Assembly: GCA_028554645.1 (NCBI GenBank)
Contig: JAQOOI010000070.1
Location: forward strand, 1,178,001 to 1,242,000
DNA length: 64,000 nt
Source: Omphalotus guepiniiformis
Taxonomy: Eukaryota; Basidiomycota; Agaricomycetes; Agaricales; Omphalotaceae
Reading direction: 5' to 3'
The notes under the pieces are model-generated. The model did not search any database. It saw nothing but the letters and a program-made list of their open reading frames with translations, and was not told the origin of the DNA. A program made the translations under genes and the position numbers. The first letter of the stretch is position 1. The number at the start of each line of letters is the position of its first letter. This document shows, piece by piece, positions 23,335-35,859 of the stretch.

Positions 23335-24454
23335 ATGCTCTCCACACGCTCATTCAGTGTCCTCTCTCTGTCTTTACTCGCGCTCCTTTACCCAGGAACA
23401 TACGCCGTGCCAACGCGTCGTGAGGCGAACGCGAACGCAAAGCGCGGAATTGCGTACGCTCTGCCAGGCAACAGCGGTGACATCCAGAAAATAGCTGGGA
23501 CTGCCATTTCATGGGAGTACGACTGGGCTGTTGCCGCACCCGATGGTCTTCCGGGAGGTATCCAGCATGTCCCTATGCAATGGGGATCAGGCAATATTGC
23601 ATCCTTCCAGAGTGCTGTTCAGTCATCCGGAGCGTCGGCCATTCTTGTACGTTCATTTTCATTTTCATTTTCAAATTGTCGAGGAGGTTGTGAACTGAAA
23701 TGGTTTTCTGACTCCACTATGTAGTCCTTCAATGAACCCGAGCGTTCCGACCAAGCAAACCTTGATCCTCAGACTGCCGCTTCATTATACAAGCAATACA
23801 TTCAACCACTATCCGGCTCAGGCGTGCGCCTTGGTGCGCCTGCGATATCTTCCGCTCCGGAAGGCAAGACATGGTTGCAAGAATTCACTTCTGCATGCTC
23901 AGGCTGCACAATTGATTTCCTAGCCCTTCACTGGTGAGCTCAACGCGCGATTCTGCATCGTAAAGACGCGTAGTGATAACCGTTATTGCAACAGGTACGG
24001 ACAAGGCTCCCAATATTTCATCCAGTATATTGAGGACATCCACAACACATTCCCGAACTACAACATTTGGGTTACCGAGTTCGCGGATACTACTCTAAAC
24101 GATGAGAATAGTATGTTCTGTTTTGTCCGTTATCCCTACGAATGAACGAGTTTTAACCACTCCCTTTGTAGCTGTGCAGAGCTTCTTGCAGGATACCACG
24201 TCATGGTTGGACTCGACCAGCTACATCGAGCGCTACTCTTGGTTTGATTATGCGGTGAGTTCGATCCATATGCATCAAGTTTGAAGCAATTAACTCAGTA
24301 CTCCTCCCTTTCAATACAGAGGTCTGCAAATGGTCTGCAATCGAGTAAGTAGGTTTATTCACATCACCAGTTCGCGGTATTGACGGGTGATTCTGTAGAT
24401 CTGCTCGACGGAAATGGCAACGTCAATGCCCTAGGCTCAGTCTATCTATCGTAG
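23335..24454 (+). CDS. Secreted GH128 beta-1,3-glucanase-like protein, copy 2
   Basis: Six exons: 23335-23646, 23725-23933, 23995-24110, 24172-24254, 24320-24344 and 24399-24454, giving 266 residues. The same layout as copy 1: signal peptide, pro-segment with Lys-Arg before GIAYALPG, SFNEPE, IWVTEFAD and a C-terminal RYSWFDYA block. Exon 4 starts with the codons for Val-Gln that copy 1 skips. Differences from copy 1 are spread along the gene, mostly conservative. Both copies look functional. Confidence 0.9.
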
Positions 24455-25562
24455 GCAGGCTTTTTAGTAAATGGTGCTTGTGCAATACAATACATACAAT
24501 GCAAAAGCTATATTTATTGGTCGACAGAGGGTTCGATTTCAATTTCGACCATCAATTGAAAAATATACCTTCGTTTTGTCTCTACCACGTAACAACACCT
24601 GTACAGTGTCAAATCATGTCGACCAAGATACAAAGTCAAAGTACTCTCGAACTGATTGAGCGTCAAATGGGTACTGGCAGCCGCGGTAAATTCTGTGTGA
24701 TTGATGACTAAGCTATTTTCACTGGCCCGAGTGGCAAATCCTAGCTCTGCGGTCGTCTTGCTCCTCAATGCTTCGTATACGCAAAATTATGATCTTTTAT
24801 ATTATGACTATCAAAATATGACCAGATGCTCTTCTTTGGAATCCTGGAGTTATATATATATTGGTTAACGCGCATACTGATGCGTAAATTATATTACATA
24901 ATACTATTGGTACACTTCCTGGCACGATAGCTGGTATCTCGCTACACACCCCATATATAGTCAAAGTGAGGGCCGAGGAACGTGTGTTTTTCGTGATTTT
25001 ACTTGTAATCTGTGTTCAGTTTTTCTGATTTCGGCCTGCATCTTGAGATAATGAATCAAAATAGTATTAAATCTTCGAATTTAGGAAAAATGACCACAGG
25101 TTACAAATAAAATACCATTTGAGATTTTTCTACCATTTTTCGGTGATTTTAGGATGTATGCACGGACCTCCACCGAGTTGTGCCATCACAACTGAGGGAA
25201 AAGGATGTGGGAATTTTCCGTCGGAGTTGAAATTCTCAGTGAGGGCTGCCAGTACCCACGTCAAATACTAATTTATTTTAGTTTCGCATCTAACGGGCAC
25301 GTACTAAGCGTGCCTACAGAGAAGATCAGGAGCCCAGACACAGTGGGCATTTGATATATGATAAGGTAAACGAGTCAACAGAACGAGTCAACAGAAAACG
25401 AAGGGTGACAGTAAAAACAGGTGTCGCAGGTGATACAGAAAGAAGGGGGGGCGATACAGCGTCAAAGTTCATTGGTGAGTGTGTAAAGATGCTAAACGAA
25501 AACGGATAGCAAAGTTCGAGAAATTTTGAAACAAGGTCACACCGGGAGACACTGGTCCGTTC
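24455..25562. other. Intergenic, AT-rich
   Basis: AT-rich stretch with a TATATATA run near 24850 and a small direct repeat (CGAGTCAACAGAA, twice, near 25371-25396). No gene recognised. Confidence 0.4.
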
Positions 25563-26963
25563 TTAATAATAAGGGTATGGTTCTTCATCCCAGGATTCTA
25601 AAGAATGAAGAGGCGGTGATCAGCATTCAATGGAAATAGACAATATATCAGATGAACGGATACAGTGGCTCGACGACAGGCTATGTCAATATAGCATTCA
25701 CAAAGCCCCGTATAGCCATTATCATGCGAAGAAATCTCACCTTCGGTGATACTCCGCCACGCTAGAAAGAGTACTCCAACGGCTGCGGTCTCGAGGACAG
25801 TAGCGACAAACGAACCATCCACTTTGCTGCTTGTGCCCTGACATGAAAGCGTGTAAGCTATCCGGTTGAAATCCACTCTTGTACCACATATGTTCACTCA
25901 CCTGACATATAACCTTTCCCAACAAAAACCATGCAAGTTGAGATAGAACAAACAGGACTGCAGCCAGAATGTAGAACCACAAAGGGCGAAATTCGTTGAG
26001 GATGCCGACAACAATATAAGTCATGATACCGAAGTATAAAACAGCCGCACTAGAAGGGCATCAGATGAAATGGCAATAGTATAAACAGGGTAACGCACAT
26101 TGCGGGCCAAAGGCTGATTAACACGAAGAGGGGTATACTCCGCAATTCACTAGGATCGTTTGAAGGCCCCAAAGCCTGCGTGATACCTAGCGCGACGTCC
26201 AACGACACATAAAGTGTGGCGGCGAAGAAGGCGACGGCAAAGATATAAAAGGGCTATAACGGCAGTGAGTAACAGTTACTCGGATGCGGATATGAGAGAT
26301 GGTATGTTACATGGAAAACCAAAAATGTAATGTACAGAAAAACACGAAGATAGAAAATGAAAATACTCAAAATGAAATAATCAAACGAAATGTACTTACC
26401 ACTAGCGCAGCTGGTGTACCGTCCTCTACTTTCTGGGTTGCTACAAGAGCATTGGCCAGCAACGCCCAGAAGGTTGTGGCGACAAGACCTGCATGTATTG
26501 CCGTAAGCACTGTCAGCGCAGTTGACCCTTGCTGAAGGAGAGATCCGGTTGTAAGAAGCTGAAAGGGGAGAGTGAGGAAATATAGGACGAGGAAATTGCG
26601 CAGTTCAACACGGCCTAAGCATCCTGGTCAATCTCAAGAATGAGCTACATAGAAGATGATCGACTCACCAACCGCAGCCTTTCTCCTCTCCGCTAAGAAG
26701 ATCAAGGCGACCACGAACACCATGCTCAGCGCGCACGCTACAATGTTCGCAATATTGCCTATGCTCCCGTCATTCCCCACCCTTAAAGTTCCGCATACTG
26801 GATCGATGCCAACAGGCGCGCTATTTGAATCCGCGGAGGAACCAGTAAGAAGGCTTTTAAGAGTAGAACTTGAAGAGAGCTGCCGATAGAAAAGATTGCA
26901 CCAGGTATAGGAAGGAGTATTTGTACATAGTGGCTGAAAGTCACCAAAGCGAGTCATTTTCAA
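25563..26963 (-). CDS. CHS7: Chitin synthase export chaperone (CHS7-like)
   Basis: Six exons: 26963-26669, 26614-26400, 26253-26099, 26049-25902, 25837-25741 and 25597-25563, giving 314 residues. The protein has about seven hydrophobic segments. Conserved blocks include an N-terminal FGDFQPLC, RVELRNFL, LVATTFWALL, SLWPA, GILNEFRPLWFYILA, VLSQLAWFLLGKVIC, DGSFVATVLETAAV and a C-terminal tail ending EEPYPYY. This order matches the fungal Chs7 family, ER proteins that let chitin synthase leave the ER. Length and topology fit the family. The splice phases are all consistent. Confidence 0.88.
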
Positions 26964-27356
26964 GCATGCAGTAGCGGCACAGTAAGATATGAATCGCTAT
27001 CGCATGAAGCAATAAGCAGTATTGCAGCCTGCTGCTATCGTTGAGGTTGAAAATGAAGAAGTAAGCTCGTTTCTAGCTCCAACCAAACTCGGAATCCTGC
27101 AAGTCCCCGCACGTGAGGGTTTCCCACGCTTTTTCGCGACAGCTCCACTATTGTTCCACGTAAAGTTAATGCTGTAGCTATTTAGCTATGTGTGCATCGA
27201 GTTCATGCACAAATAAACGGACATGAGAAACGGTTCCAAAACAAAAGAATGAAGTTGCTTTTGACTTTTTACACTTCTCCGTAATGTCCGAACAATAAGT
27301 AATTATTTGAGTGCGCTGTTATTACAAAAAGCATCGTACGACTACTATAACCCGAC
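26964..27356. other. Intergenic between CHS7 and SEC11
   Basis: About 390 bases that hold the CHS7 promoter and the SEC11 3' end. No other signal seen. Confidence 0.4.
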
Positions 27357-28196
27357 CTATTCACGCTGAACCAGTGCCAGGAGCCCCAGTACACCAAGTA
27401 GTGCGTATTTTAATTGCGGAAAGTCGTTCTGCGGGAATCAATTAACGAACATTGTACCAACAGGCTGACAGCTCACCATTGCAATGGTAACATATCCAAT
27501 GTATGGCAGGAAGCTAAGTATGATATCAGGCTACCGAAAGACACGGCTCAAGCGGAGAAGAAGCTTACCCTCGGACTTTGCCAACTATATGTCGCCGCTC
27601 TAACCAATCAAGTCCCTGATATAGCTCGATATCGTCCACGTAGTTGTTATCACCCTTTGTCAACAAGAGTTGATCTCCGGGCTGTTTCAGGGCCAGACTG
27701 TAATGACTGTGAGCCATTTCTTAGCATCCAATGAGAACAGCCGTTCACCCTGATATCTTGACCGTTGAAGAGATATCGTGGGTCTCCATGACACGGTGTA
27801 CAATCGGTATGTCTGCTCCTGGAATCTTGTAAACAGTGATGTCTCCTGTATGATATCGTTCATGCGGAGGGTTCGTTAAGAATAGCAGGTCTCCTCGATA
27901 GAAAGCTGGCTCCATGGATCCACTGTCAAGACAATCATGAGCTCGAACAGAGGTAAGTTGCATAGCAAGAAGCGTACCTGAGCACCACGACAATTGGTGA
28001 TTCGGTGTTTGTCAAAAGACCCATCCCTTTCCAGATCATTAATCCAGACGCGATGACGGAAGCAAAATTCAGAACCTGTAAAAGAAGCTGGAATGCCCGA
28101 AACCACACTCTGTCAGCATAAAGATAATTTTAACTACCAAAGACTTACATGGCGAAAACCAAGCCTCCGAAAGGCTTTCAGCTCCTCGGTAAACAT
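27357..28196 (-). CDS. SEC11: Signal peptidase complex catalytic subunit SEC11
   Basis: Six exons: 28196-28149, 28087-27978, 27922-27749, 27697-27569, 27513-27477 and 27428-27357, giving 189 residues. The order is a short N-terminus, a membrane helix ([16 protein letters not shown]), the catalytic Ser in SGSMEPAF with RGDLLFLTN, the catalytic His in IVHRV, the KGDNN box, a [16 protein letters not shown] segment and a C-terminal hydrophobic end ([14 protein letters not shown]). Eukaryotic Sec11 uses Ser and His in the place of the bacterial Ser-Lys pair. It cuts signal peptides in the ER membrane. The Ser codon of SGSMEP is split by an intron. Confidence 0.95.
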
Positions 28197-28542
28197 GATA
28201 CGTAGCGGAACAGGAGACCACAACTAGCAGTGAAGGAGAAGGATTGAGCAGTCCAGTTAGGACTGTAGGTTGTGCAGACTTGCGCTACGAAGACGGAGAG
28301 GGAAAGAAGTCAGAATACAGACAGTTACTTGGGGTGAATTACTGAAGAGGGCATGTCGCACGTGTCATCTCTGGCTTGGGGAGGCTGTTGACGACTATTG
28401 CTCAAAGCCTTTACCAGTACGTAAATCCGATGACATCGAGCTTCAACCGCCGCTATTAGGACTCACCGGCACCCACTGAAGAGCTTGTAGGACTCGTACG
28501 GTGCTAATTCGCTAACTCCTCTTATTTAAACTCATCTGACTC
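28197..28542. promoter_or_regulatory. Divergent SEC11/FOL1 intergenic promoter region
   Basis: 346 bases separate the two divergent start codons, so both promoters lie here. No clear TATA box was seen. Confidence 0.5.
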
Positions 28543-31339
28543 ATGGCCGACGACCTAATTCGCGTCAACGATCTGTCGATCACGGTTCTACTAGCTTCTG
28601 GTTCTCGATGGCCCCCTAAAGGCACCTCTCCTACTTCTCAACCTATTCTCGTGTCTATCGCAATTCCACACAGTGTCAAGAGCACAGCAGAAACGGACGA
28701 TCTCTCTAATTCCATAAACTACTCCACCTTGGCTTCTACTCTGAGGAATTCTCTTGGTTCAAACTCGACCACCAGCCCTCCTCCTCCTTCCTTCGAATCA
28801 CTAGAGCAGCTCACTTCACGTGCCTTTGACCTCCTCCTCTCACCCAAAACGCTTCCTGGAGCAGAACTCAAGGTGGTCCAAACGAAACCGCCGCTTCACT
28901 GCAAAGCCGTCGGTATTGAATGTAACGCGATCGCAGGCAAAGATAGTCCTTGGAAATTGTGCAAGCTCAGACACTTCATCCAAGATTTTGAGTGTCACCC
29001 TATCATTGGCGTAAATCCGGCGGAGCGCTTAGAAAGGCAGCTGGTGAGGATCAATGTAGCGATTGAAACTCCAAATGCAAACCTTACCTCAAGGTATCGG
29101 CTCGATTTCCGAGCTTTGATCAGGCGACTCTATGAAGTCTGTTCCTCTTTCGCTCGTTCTTTTCTCATCACGATAACACGCGATGCAGAAGGTCAGCGAT
29201 ACGTCTTACTTGACTCTGGAAGCCCTTGCTTCCTTCATCGCACAAGAAGTTCTCCAGCAATTATGGTCGTCTACGCTTAGAGACAAGAACTCTTATCCAG
29301 AGGTGACGATAAAAGCTGCCAAGCCTTGCGCATTAGTCTTTGCAGATTCTTCTGAAGTAGAAATTCGTCGCACTTTCAGAGATTATCAAGACCAGTTCTC
29401 GGATGAAGCTAAAGATATGTCACTGGTACGCTAATTCTCTAGTTCTCCTCCGGAGAATTGCCCTGACGTTCGTTTCATAAGCTTCTTCAACTCGAAGATC
29501 AACGAACCCTAGAGGCATTTCACGTCGTCGCTATTGCTCTAGGATCGAACGTAGGCGATAGCTTCCAAAACATCGAAACGGCGCTTCGCTTGTTAGAAGT
29601 TCCTCTCGATGTCTTTGAAGACAGGGAGATTCTTTCTGCCGATGCAAAGATAACGGTCATCAATACCAGTTTCCTCTACAAGAGTGCCCCGATGTATGTC
29701 TTAGACCAGCCTGCTTTCATCAATTGTGCTTGCCTCGTAAGTACATCTATTACCTTCGGGTCTAATGTTTACACTCGAATCTCATTCACCGCTTAGATTG
29801 AAACAAATCTTCAACCTCTAGCTCTATTGCGCCTGGTTAAAAGGATAGAGGAATTGGTTGGTCGTCAACCATCTTTCCGCAACGGGCCTCGCGCTGTCGA
29901 CCTTGATATTGTTCTGTACGACGACGCCGTTCTTGATTCACGGTCAGTGTACGATAGAGGAAATCTCGACAATCTCTCCGGGCATCTGATTGTACCGCAT
30001 CCGAGGATGATTGAAAGAGAATTTGTCTTACGGCCATTATACGAGTAGGTCGTATACCAACGGATCAATGGTTCTTACTGAAAATTGAATCTAGCATGAT
30101 ACCTGACTATATTCATCCGGTACTTCACAAAAGCATCGACACCTTACTGAAGGAACTCTTATTCGTCTCTGACGAACCTCCGATGCAGAGAGTAATTCCT
30201 TTTCCTCGGTATCCTCTTCTCCCGAACGTCGCTCCCCTTCATCCTTCCATAGCTCCAGTACCTCCAACTCTGTGCCACTGGAGTCATCCACAAACTCAAT
30301 CTACAAGAAAGACGCAGAGCAATACAAAGCACAAAACCTATCTCATGGCTACTTTGAACGCCACTCCTGACTCCTTTTCCGACGGATCGACAAATAATAC
30401 TGTGCCAGCTGCACTCGCCTATGTACAAGAAGCTGTCCAAGCCAAAGCTGATATCGTAGACATCGGTGGGTATTCTACCAGACCCGGCGCTGCCTTCGTC
30501 TCCGTGGAGGAAGAGACCAACCGTGTCGTACCGATAATTGCCGCGATCCGGGCTGAAGGTGACGTGCTCGTCAAAGATGTGCCAATCAGCGTCGACACTT
30601 TCCGATGGGAGGTAGCAAGGAGTGCTATCATCGCAGGAGCGAACTGTATCAACGATGTCTATGCATTTACAGGTCCGGATAACTGGCCTTACCCCCCTCC
30701 AAAGGATTCAGAAGAAGAACGCAAGTCGGATGAGTATATGAGTGAGTTGAGAAATGTAGCGCGGGAGTATGCGGTTCCTGTTGTGCTCATGCATTCACGG
30801 GGCGATGCGGGGAAGAATAAAGATTACACGGAGTATGAGTACGCAAAGGATGGGCCTGTTATCGAGGGTGTGCGAGTTGAATTGGGAAGGAAGGTTGACA
30901 AAGCTGTCAAAGGGAAAGGCGGTGTGAGACGATGGTTCGTTATTGCTGATCCTGGAGTGGGATTCAGTAAATCGGTCGAGGGTAACCTGGAGGTTATAAG
31001 GCAGGGCTCTTTGATCACCGCAGAGATGTACGTCGGGCAAGGTGAGAATGGTTATTTGAACCTATTTTTTGGCACTTCATGACCATAATTCTCATAGGTG
31101 ATAAACGAAGATGGAACTCATTGGCCGGATATCCCCAGCTCATCGGTACCTCTCGCAAATCTTTCCTCGGGACAATACTGTCTTCCGAGCGAGGGAAGAG
31201 TACTGAACCAAAAGAGAGGAAATTTGCGACTGCTGCTGCAGTCACGAGTGCTGTACAACAGGGCGCCTTGGTTGTTCGTGTGCATGATGTTCACGAGATG
31301 GCGGATGTTATTGCTGTGGCAGATGCATTGTGGCGGTGA
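28543..31339 (+). CDS. FOL1: Trifunctional folate synthesis enzyme (DHNA-HPPK-DHPS)
   Basis: Six exons: 28543-29136, 29189-29425, 29482-29736, 29797-30044, 30095-31041 and 31098-31339, giving 840 residues. Residues 1-275 hold two tandem dihydroneopterin aldolase-like units. The HPPK unit follows, with ALGSNVGDS and the signature RNGPRAVDLDIVLYDD, then VPHPRM. The DHPS unit has NATPDSFSDG, DIVDIGGYSTRPGA, SVDTF, NDVYAF and a C-terminal GTSRKSFLG. The three activities turn dihydroneopterin into dihydropteroate, as in yeast Fol1. The DHPS has a loop of charged residues around SEEERKSDEY. All six splice phases agree. Confidence 0.95.
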
Positions 31340-31589
31340 TACATCGCAATGATGTTAGTACAGTATCCACACGAAAGAGAAGACTTTTTTACACAAAAAA
31401 TGGTACAGGCTGTTACTAAGTACTAGGAAACATACATCGCATCTGTAATGGGTGACTCAGAAGCAATGAGTCATTCTGCGATAGTCACGTGCTGGCGGCA
31501 TCTGGTTGCCGAAACCTTATTTTCAGAACTGTACAGTCTAGTCTGAATCAGCTCTCCCGTAGTCGACGTATTCTCCATCGTCAAGAAAT

Positions 31590-32168
31590 ATGGGAAAGGG
31601 TGAGGGCATCTCGCTCAATATCTGTATCAAACTCACATCCTCTTCGATATTGCTCTCATGTAGTTCACGGCTCCCTCGCCCGTGCTGGCAAGGTTAAATC
31701 TCAAACACCAAAGGTCGACAAACAGGAGAAGAAAAAGACCCCCAAGGGCCGTGCTAAGAAGCGCATATTATACAACAGACGGTACGCAGTGACTTTTTCC
31801 CCCCTGCTCGATCTTTGCCTGATATTCTTGTCCTCTAGTTTCGTGAATGTCACGACTCTACCTGGCGGCAAGAGACGAATGTGAGTCAGATGTTCCATGT
31901 GTTTTCTTGACTTTTCGATTCTTTTCGAGTTCTATCTCTACGGACAAGTTCCAACGACTACCTCATTCACCAATCGTGCTACCTCTGATGAAACAATTAA
32001 ATCAAGCATAGTTCACACTGAAACTACCGTGTTGACAAACATGCATCTTAACGTCTTTCGCTCCTATCTGATCCTTTCTATCTATCCTCTTCCACTTTAC
32101 TCTTTATCTTCGCACATCATTGACCCTGTACTGACGCATTTCATAGGAACCCCAATCCCGAGAAGTAG
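31590..32168 (+). CDS. RPS30: 40S ribosomal protein S30
   Basis: Four exons: 31590-31599, 31664-31781, 31839-31880 and 32147-32168, giving 63 residues. The first exon is only 10 nt (Met-Gly-Lys plus one base). The body reads [17 protein letters not shown], a KQEKKK stretch, [12 protein letters not shown] and a short C-terminus ending NPEK. As in other fungi there is no ubiquitin-like fusion. An open frame that starts at 31489 and runs through the first intron is not the gene. The last intron is long (266 nt) compared with the others in the window, a common feature of ribosomal protein genes. Confidence 0.95.
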
Positions 32169-33179
32169 ACAGCGGGCCGTTGGTGTTGTATCGGGTTTTC
32201 ATCGTCTTCATTGCATCACATCAGTTTTTCGCCATATGTTATGTTACATTACACATGCTGTCTGCCATGCAACTACTTTCCTCTCCGAATGTAACGACTA
32301 TCTCTGATCTCTGTCCGAGCTCTGCTAGTGTTGTATACAATCAATCACCGGACGCAAAGCCATTGCTTTCTTTTCACAAGCGAATTGTTGGGCCACAAGG
32401 TTTTTCGTGGTCGAACGTGAGTATTGAGGCCTGAGGCCTGAGGACGTAATTTCTATGCTCGTTGTCACGTCGCAGATGAGTGCGAAGTCTCAAGCTTATT
32501 AAATGCACTTGGCAGCTGTGAAGACCAAGTACAGTCTAGTACAGTATGTAAGTCTTACGACGGCTGAGCTTTCTTTCCCAATTACTCAACTGTGCGGCGT
32601 GCAGACCAGTAAAACGATGTCGTTAGGCAATCTTTAGCACTGGATTCGTCGATCCCCGCAACTCTTATCGCCGTACCGCTGAAGAAACCTTCGATATCTC
32701 CATACAGTGTACACCATCTGAAGTACGGATGGCTGAGAACAATAATGGTACAACTGGGACGCGGTAGGTCTCAAATCATGTCCTCCTTTTGCAAGGCTCG
32801 TTTTATAGCTTTGCTTCCGTGGGTTGTCTGACAACCCAGGGCGAATTCGAAGAGCTTGGAAGGTTGAATCTATCTCAATGTGCACTCTCGAACTGCTACT
32901 AAGAAGTCAAAGCAAATTCAAGCTTTTGAGCCGAAGCCAGAATGCGGCCGTTCTTCTGGAATATCAAGCTGTATGCGACCGCACTATAGCAAAATTTGTT
33001 TTGCAAGTGCTTCAGCAGGGAACATAACTACTCCGACTCCGAGGGTCTGTTTGCCTGGAAATGGTAATTTGTCATAGGAATCTTCTGCAACGGAAATTTC
33101 TTTTCTTCTGTGGAATTTATTATGTCGTGGCTTCCACTCACATAAAATCAGGGCGGTTAGGCTTAACCTCTTTAGCAGT
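32169..33179. other. Intergenic, start of P450 region
   Basis: About 1 kb with short ORFs only. The right part must hold the promoter of the first P450. No repeat or RNA gene recognised. Confidence 0.4.
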
Positions 33180-35151
33180 ATGCTTTCTATGCTTCTCGTT
33201 CTGCTGTGCTTCGCCGCTTATGCAGGATCTTTAGCTTTGTACAGACTATTCTTTCACCCGCTCAGCAAGTATCCAGGACCACGCCTGGCTGCTCTCACTG
33301 AACTGTACCAGGCTTATCATAATGTCGTCAAGCAGGGTGAACTTCTTTCTCATATTAGAAGCCTTCATAGAGCTTATGGTGAGCATACTCTGCGCATTAA
33401 ATGTAATATGCAAGGACTCATTGCTGCTAACTAGGACCGGTGATTCGAATTGGCCCTAATACAGTGTGTAGTACATCTGTCCATTAGTCACTAGGGTAAC
33501 GCTGTTAAGCAGCCTCATTTCAATGACCCAAACGCGTACCATGACATTTACACCAACGGCGCAACTTTTACGAAAGAGACAGCGTTTTACGGGACCTTGT
33601 TCAGCCATTGTGCGGAAGGTTCTGTTGCTTTTTGTGACCCTCAAGAGGCTAGGACACGCAGGCAAATAATGAATCCTTTATTCTCCCGTCGCGCTATCAT
33701 CAAACTCGAAAATGTCATACAAGAGAAAGTACGATAGGCTTTTCATCATTGCAGGCCACGTACTCACCCATACGCTTTCTACTTTTCTAGGTTGACAAAT
33801 TGATAGCAAAGTTGCAGTCGTTCTCCCCCGCCGAGCCTGTCAATCTGTCTTTCGCGTATCGCTGTGCAACCTTGGATCTCATCACCTCGTACTGCTTCGC
33901 ATCGTCCTTTGATACTCTCGATGCACCTGGATTCATGGACCCTATCATACAGGGTGTACAAGACATCGTGATGTATTTGTGGATACAGAGGTACATTCCA
34001 TTCATCACTACTGCAGCATTCGCTCTCCCGGAATGGCTAGTCCTCAAAATCCATCCTCAATTCTCGAGCATTCTTCATATGAGAAAAAGCTTTGAAAAAC
34101 GGGTGGACGAACTGCTTGAAGACGAAAGCGCTTTGTCCAACGTTGAGCATGAGACTATATATCACCATCTGCTTGCGCCACCCTCAAAAGAAGCCAAGGA
34201 AACTGGCAGTGGTCATCGGATCACAAGAAAATCTCTTGTTGACGAGGCTACTCTCCTTTTGAGTGCGGGTACTGACACTGTCAGTAATACTTGCATGGTC
34301 GGGACGTATTATGCTCTCACACAACCGGACGTATACCGTAAGCTCACTGAAGAACTCCGTCAAGCTTGGCCTGATAAAGACGATCCGATGGAGTATACAA
34401 CGTTGGAAAAGCTTCCCTATCTGGTGAGTTAGTACTAGTACTCAAGCGGCGTTCGTGTATATTCTGACTTTTGGCCCGGACAAACAGACTGCTTTCATCA
34501 AAGAATCACTTCGATACTCTCATGGAACGATCACTCCTCTTCCTCGGGTGGTAGGCCCTTCAGATAGCAATATCGGGGGATTCACTGTGCCTGCAGGGGT
34601 AAGCAAAACCTCCCTGAATATCATATACATTGGGCGGGCTCATTTACGCTGCTTGTACGTAGACGACAGTGGAAATGAGTGCACTATGTTTGCATAAGAA
34701 CCCAGATGTTTTTCCTGATCCGGAACGATTTTGCCCTGAACGCTGGCTTCAGCCGGATATACGAGAACTAGAACATAACCTCGTACCATTTTCTAAAGGC
34801 CCTCGTATTTGGTGAGTCTCTTGAGGAACATGTCTTGTGCTGTCAGTGACAATTCTTATTCTAGTTTGGGCCTGAAGTGCGTTACCCCCTCCTTTTCATA
34901 CGTATTGCTCAATTGACATTTTGTCCAGTTTGGCATGGTGTGAATTATATCTTATTATTGGAAATGTATTTCGGAAGTTGGACCTCAAGCTTCATGCTAC
35001 TGATCATAAGTGCGTGTTTCCAAGTGTCAAATCTTGTCTCTGTTGGCTTACTGGCTCACACAGGACTAAGACCTATGGAGGAGACATTAAAGATTTCATC
35101 GTACCTCATTGGGAGCACGACTATAACGTTAATATTCAAAGCACCTCTTAG
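33180..35151 (+). CDS. Cytochrome P450, array copy A
   Basis: Nine exons: 33180-33378, 33435-33463, 33510-33728, 33791-34423, 34488-34598, 34663-34811, 34865-34876, 34929-35009 and 35064-35151, giving 506 residues. An N-terminal membrane helix is followed by FFHPLSKYPGPRLAAL. Then VIRIGPN, the I-helix AGTDTVSN, the K-helix ESLR, the FCPERWL (PERF-type) motif and the heme loop FSKGPRICLGLN. The codon of the heme-ligand Cys is split between exons 6 and 7, and exon 7 is only 12 nt. The protein is likely ER-bound; substrate unknown. Copy A is the most divergent of the four. Confidence 0.92.
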
Positions 35152-35782
35152 ATCACTAGCTACACTTGCTTTGTTGTCGCTATGTTTATTCCACGGATAG
35201 TATGGTTCCGGTGTACTCAAACAATCAAAATGATGTGCCGAATGTATATTTCTGGCGGCCACAAGAGAGGCACAGAAGAGCAGGTTCACCACCGTTGCTC
35301 ACGCACTGTCCGATTTAACTCATCTTGTTCAACAGAAGCCTTCACCCTAAGATCAAATTCGTTCGAGTTCATTGATGCTCGAGGCAGCAAATGCTCATCG
35401 GCATCGTCGAGGCATGTCAGGTTTGTGAACGAAGGCACGTACACCTTTTTGCGCCGCGACATCCGTGGATTCTGCACCTCGGCTTTTGGACCTGAAATAT
35501 TCACCCATTAATTCACTGACAAAGCATAGACAAAACGCCAGGAACTTGTGTGAGGCTGGTGTGCCCGCGATGCATTCTATTCATTGCCTACTCCAAGAGC
35601 CTGCTATCATCCACTTGGTTCGAAAGGATCCGATTATTGAAGTTGTAAGGTTTGAAAGGTACAATGTGCGGAATAACTTCGACATACGTTGACAGTTTGA
35701 CAGCGAAAGAAGATGTACATTCTCATGACTTCAAATTTTGACCACCTATCCAAGAAAAGCAGGTTTTCATAGCCTCGAATGC
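35152..35782. other. Spacer before the small secreted gene
   Basis: About 630 bases without a recognisable gene between P450 A and the promoter of the cysteine-rich peptide. Confidence 0.4.
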
Positions 35783-35789
35783 TATAAAA
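35783..35789 (+). promoter_or_regulatory. TATA box of the cysteine-rich peptide gene
   Basis: TATAAAA in GCTATAAAAGCC, 71 bases before the ATG at 35860, a spacing like the GH128 promoters in this window. Confidence 0.6.
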
Positions 35790-35859
35790 GCCCTAGAGCC
35801 CCAGGCATGTCTGCACCAGTCAACCCATTTCAGTTGAACGTCTTCCAAGAGCTTCAATC

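Larger units (their letters stand above)
22340..24700. repeat. Tandem duplication unit 2 (with GH128 gene 2)
   Basis: Matches unit 1 in order and direction: the shared upstream block, the TCTTTGAT...AATTGAAGG segment (near 22710), the promoter and gene 2. Coding identity is high but clearly not complete, so the duplication is not very recent. Confidence 0.7.

Noticed and set aside
31489..31589. Longer N-terminus for the S30 protein
   Set aside because: It reads through the first intron. The conserved MGK start at 31590 splices in phase to VHGSLARAG.
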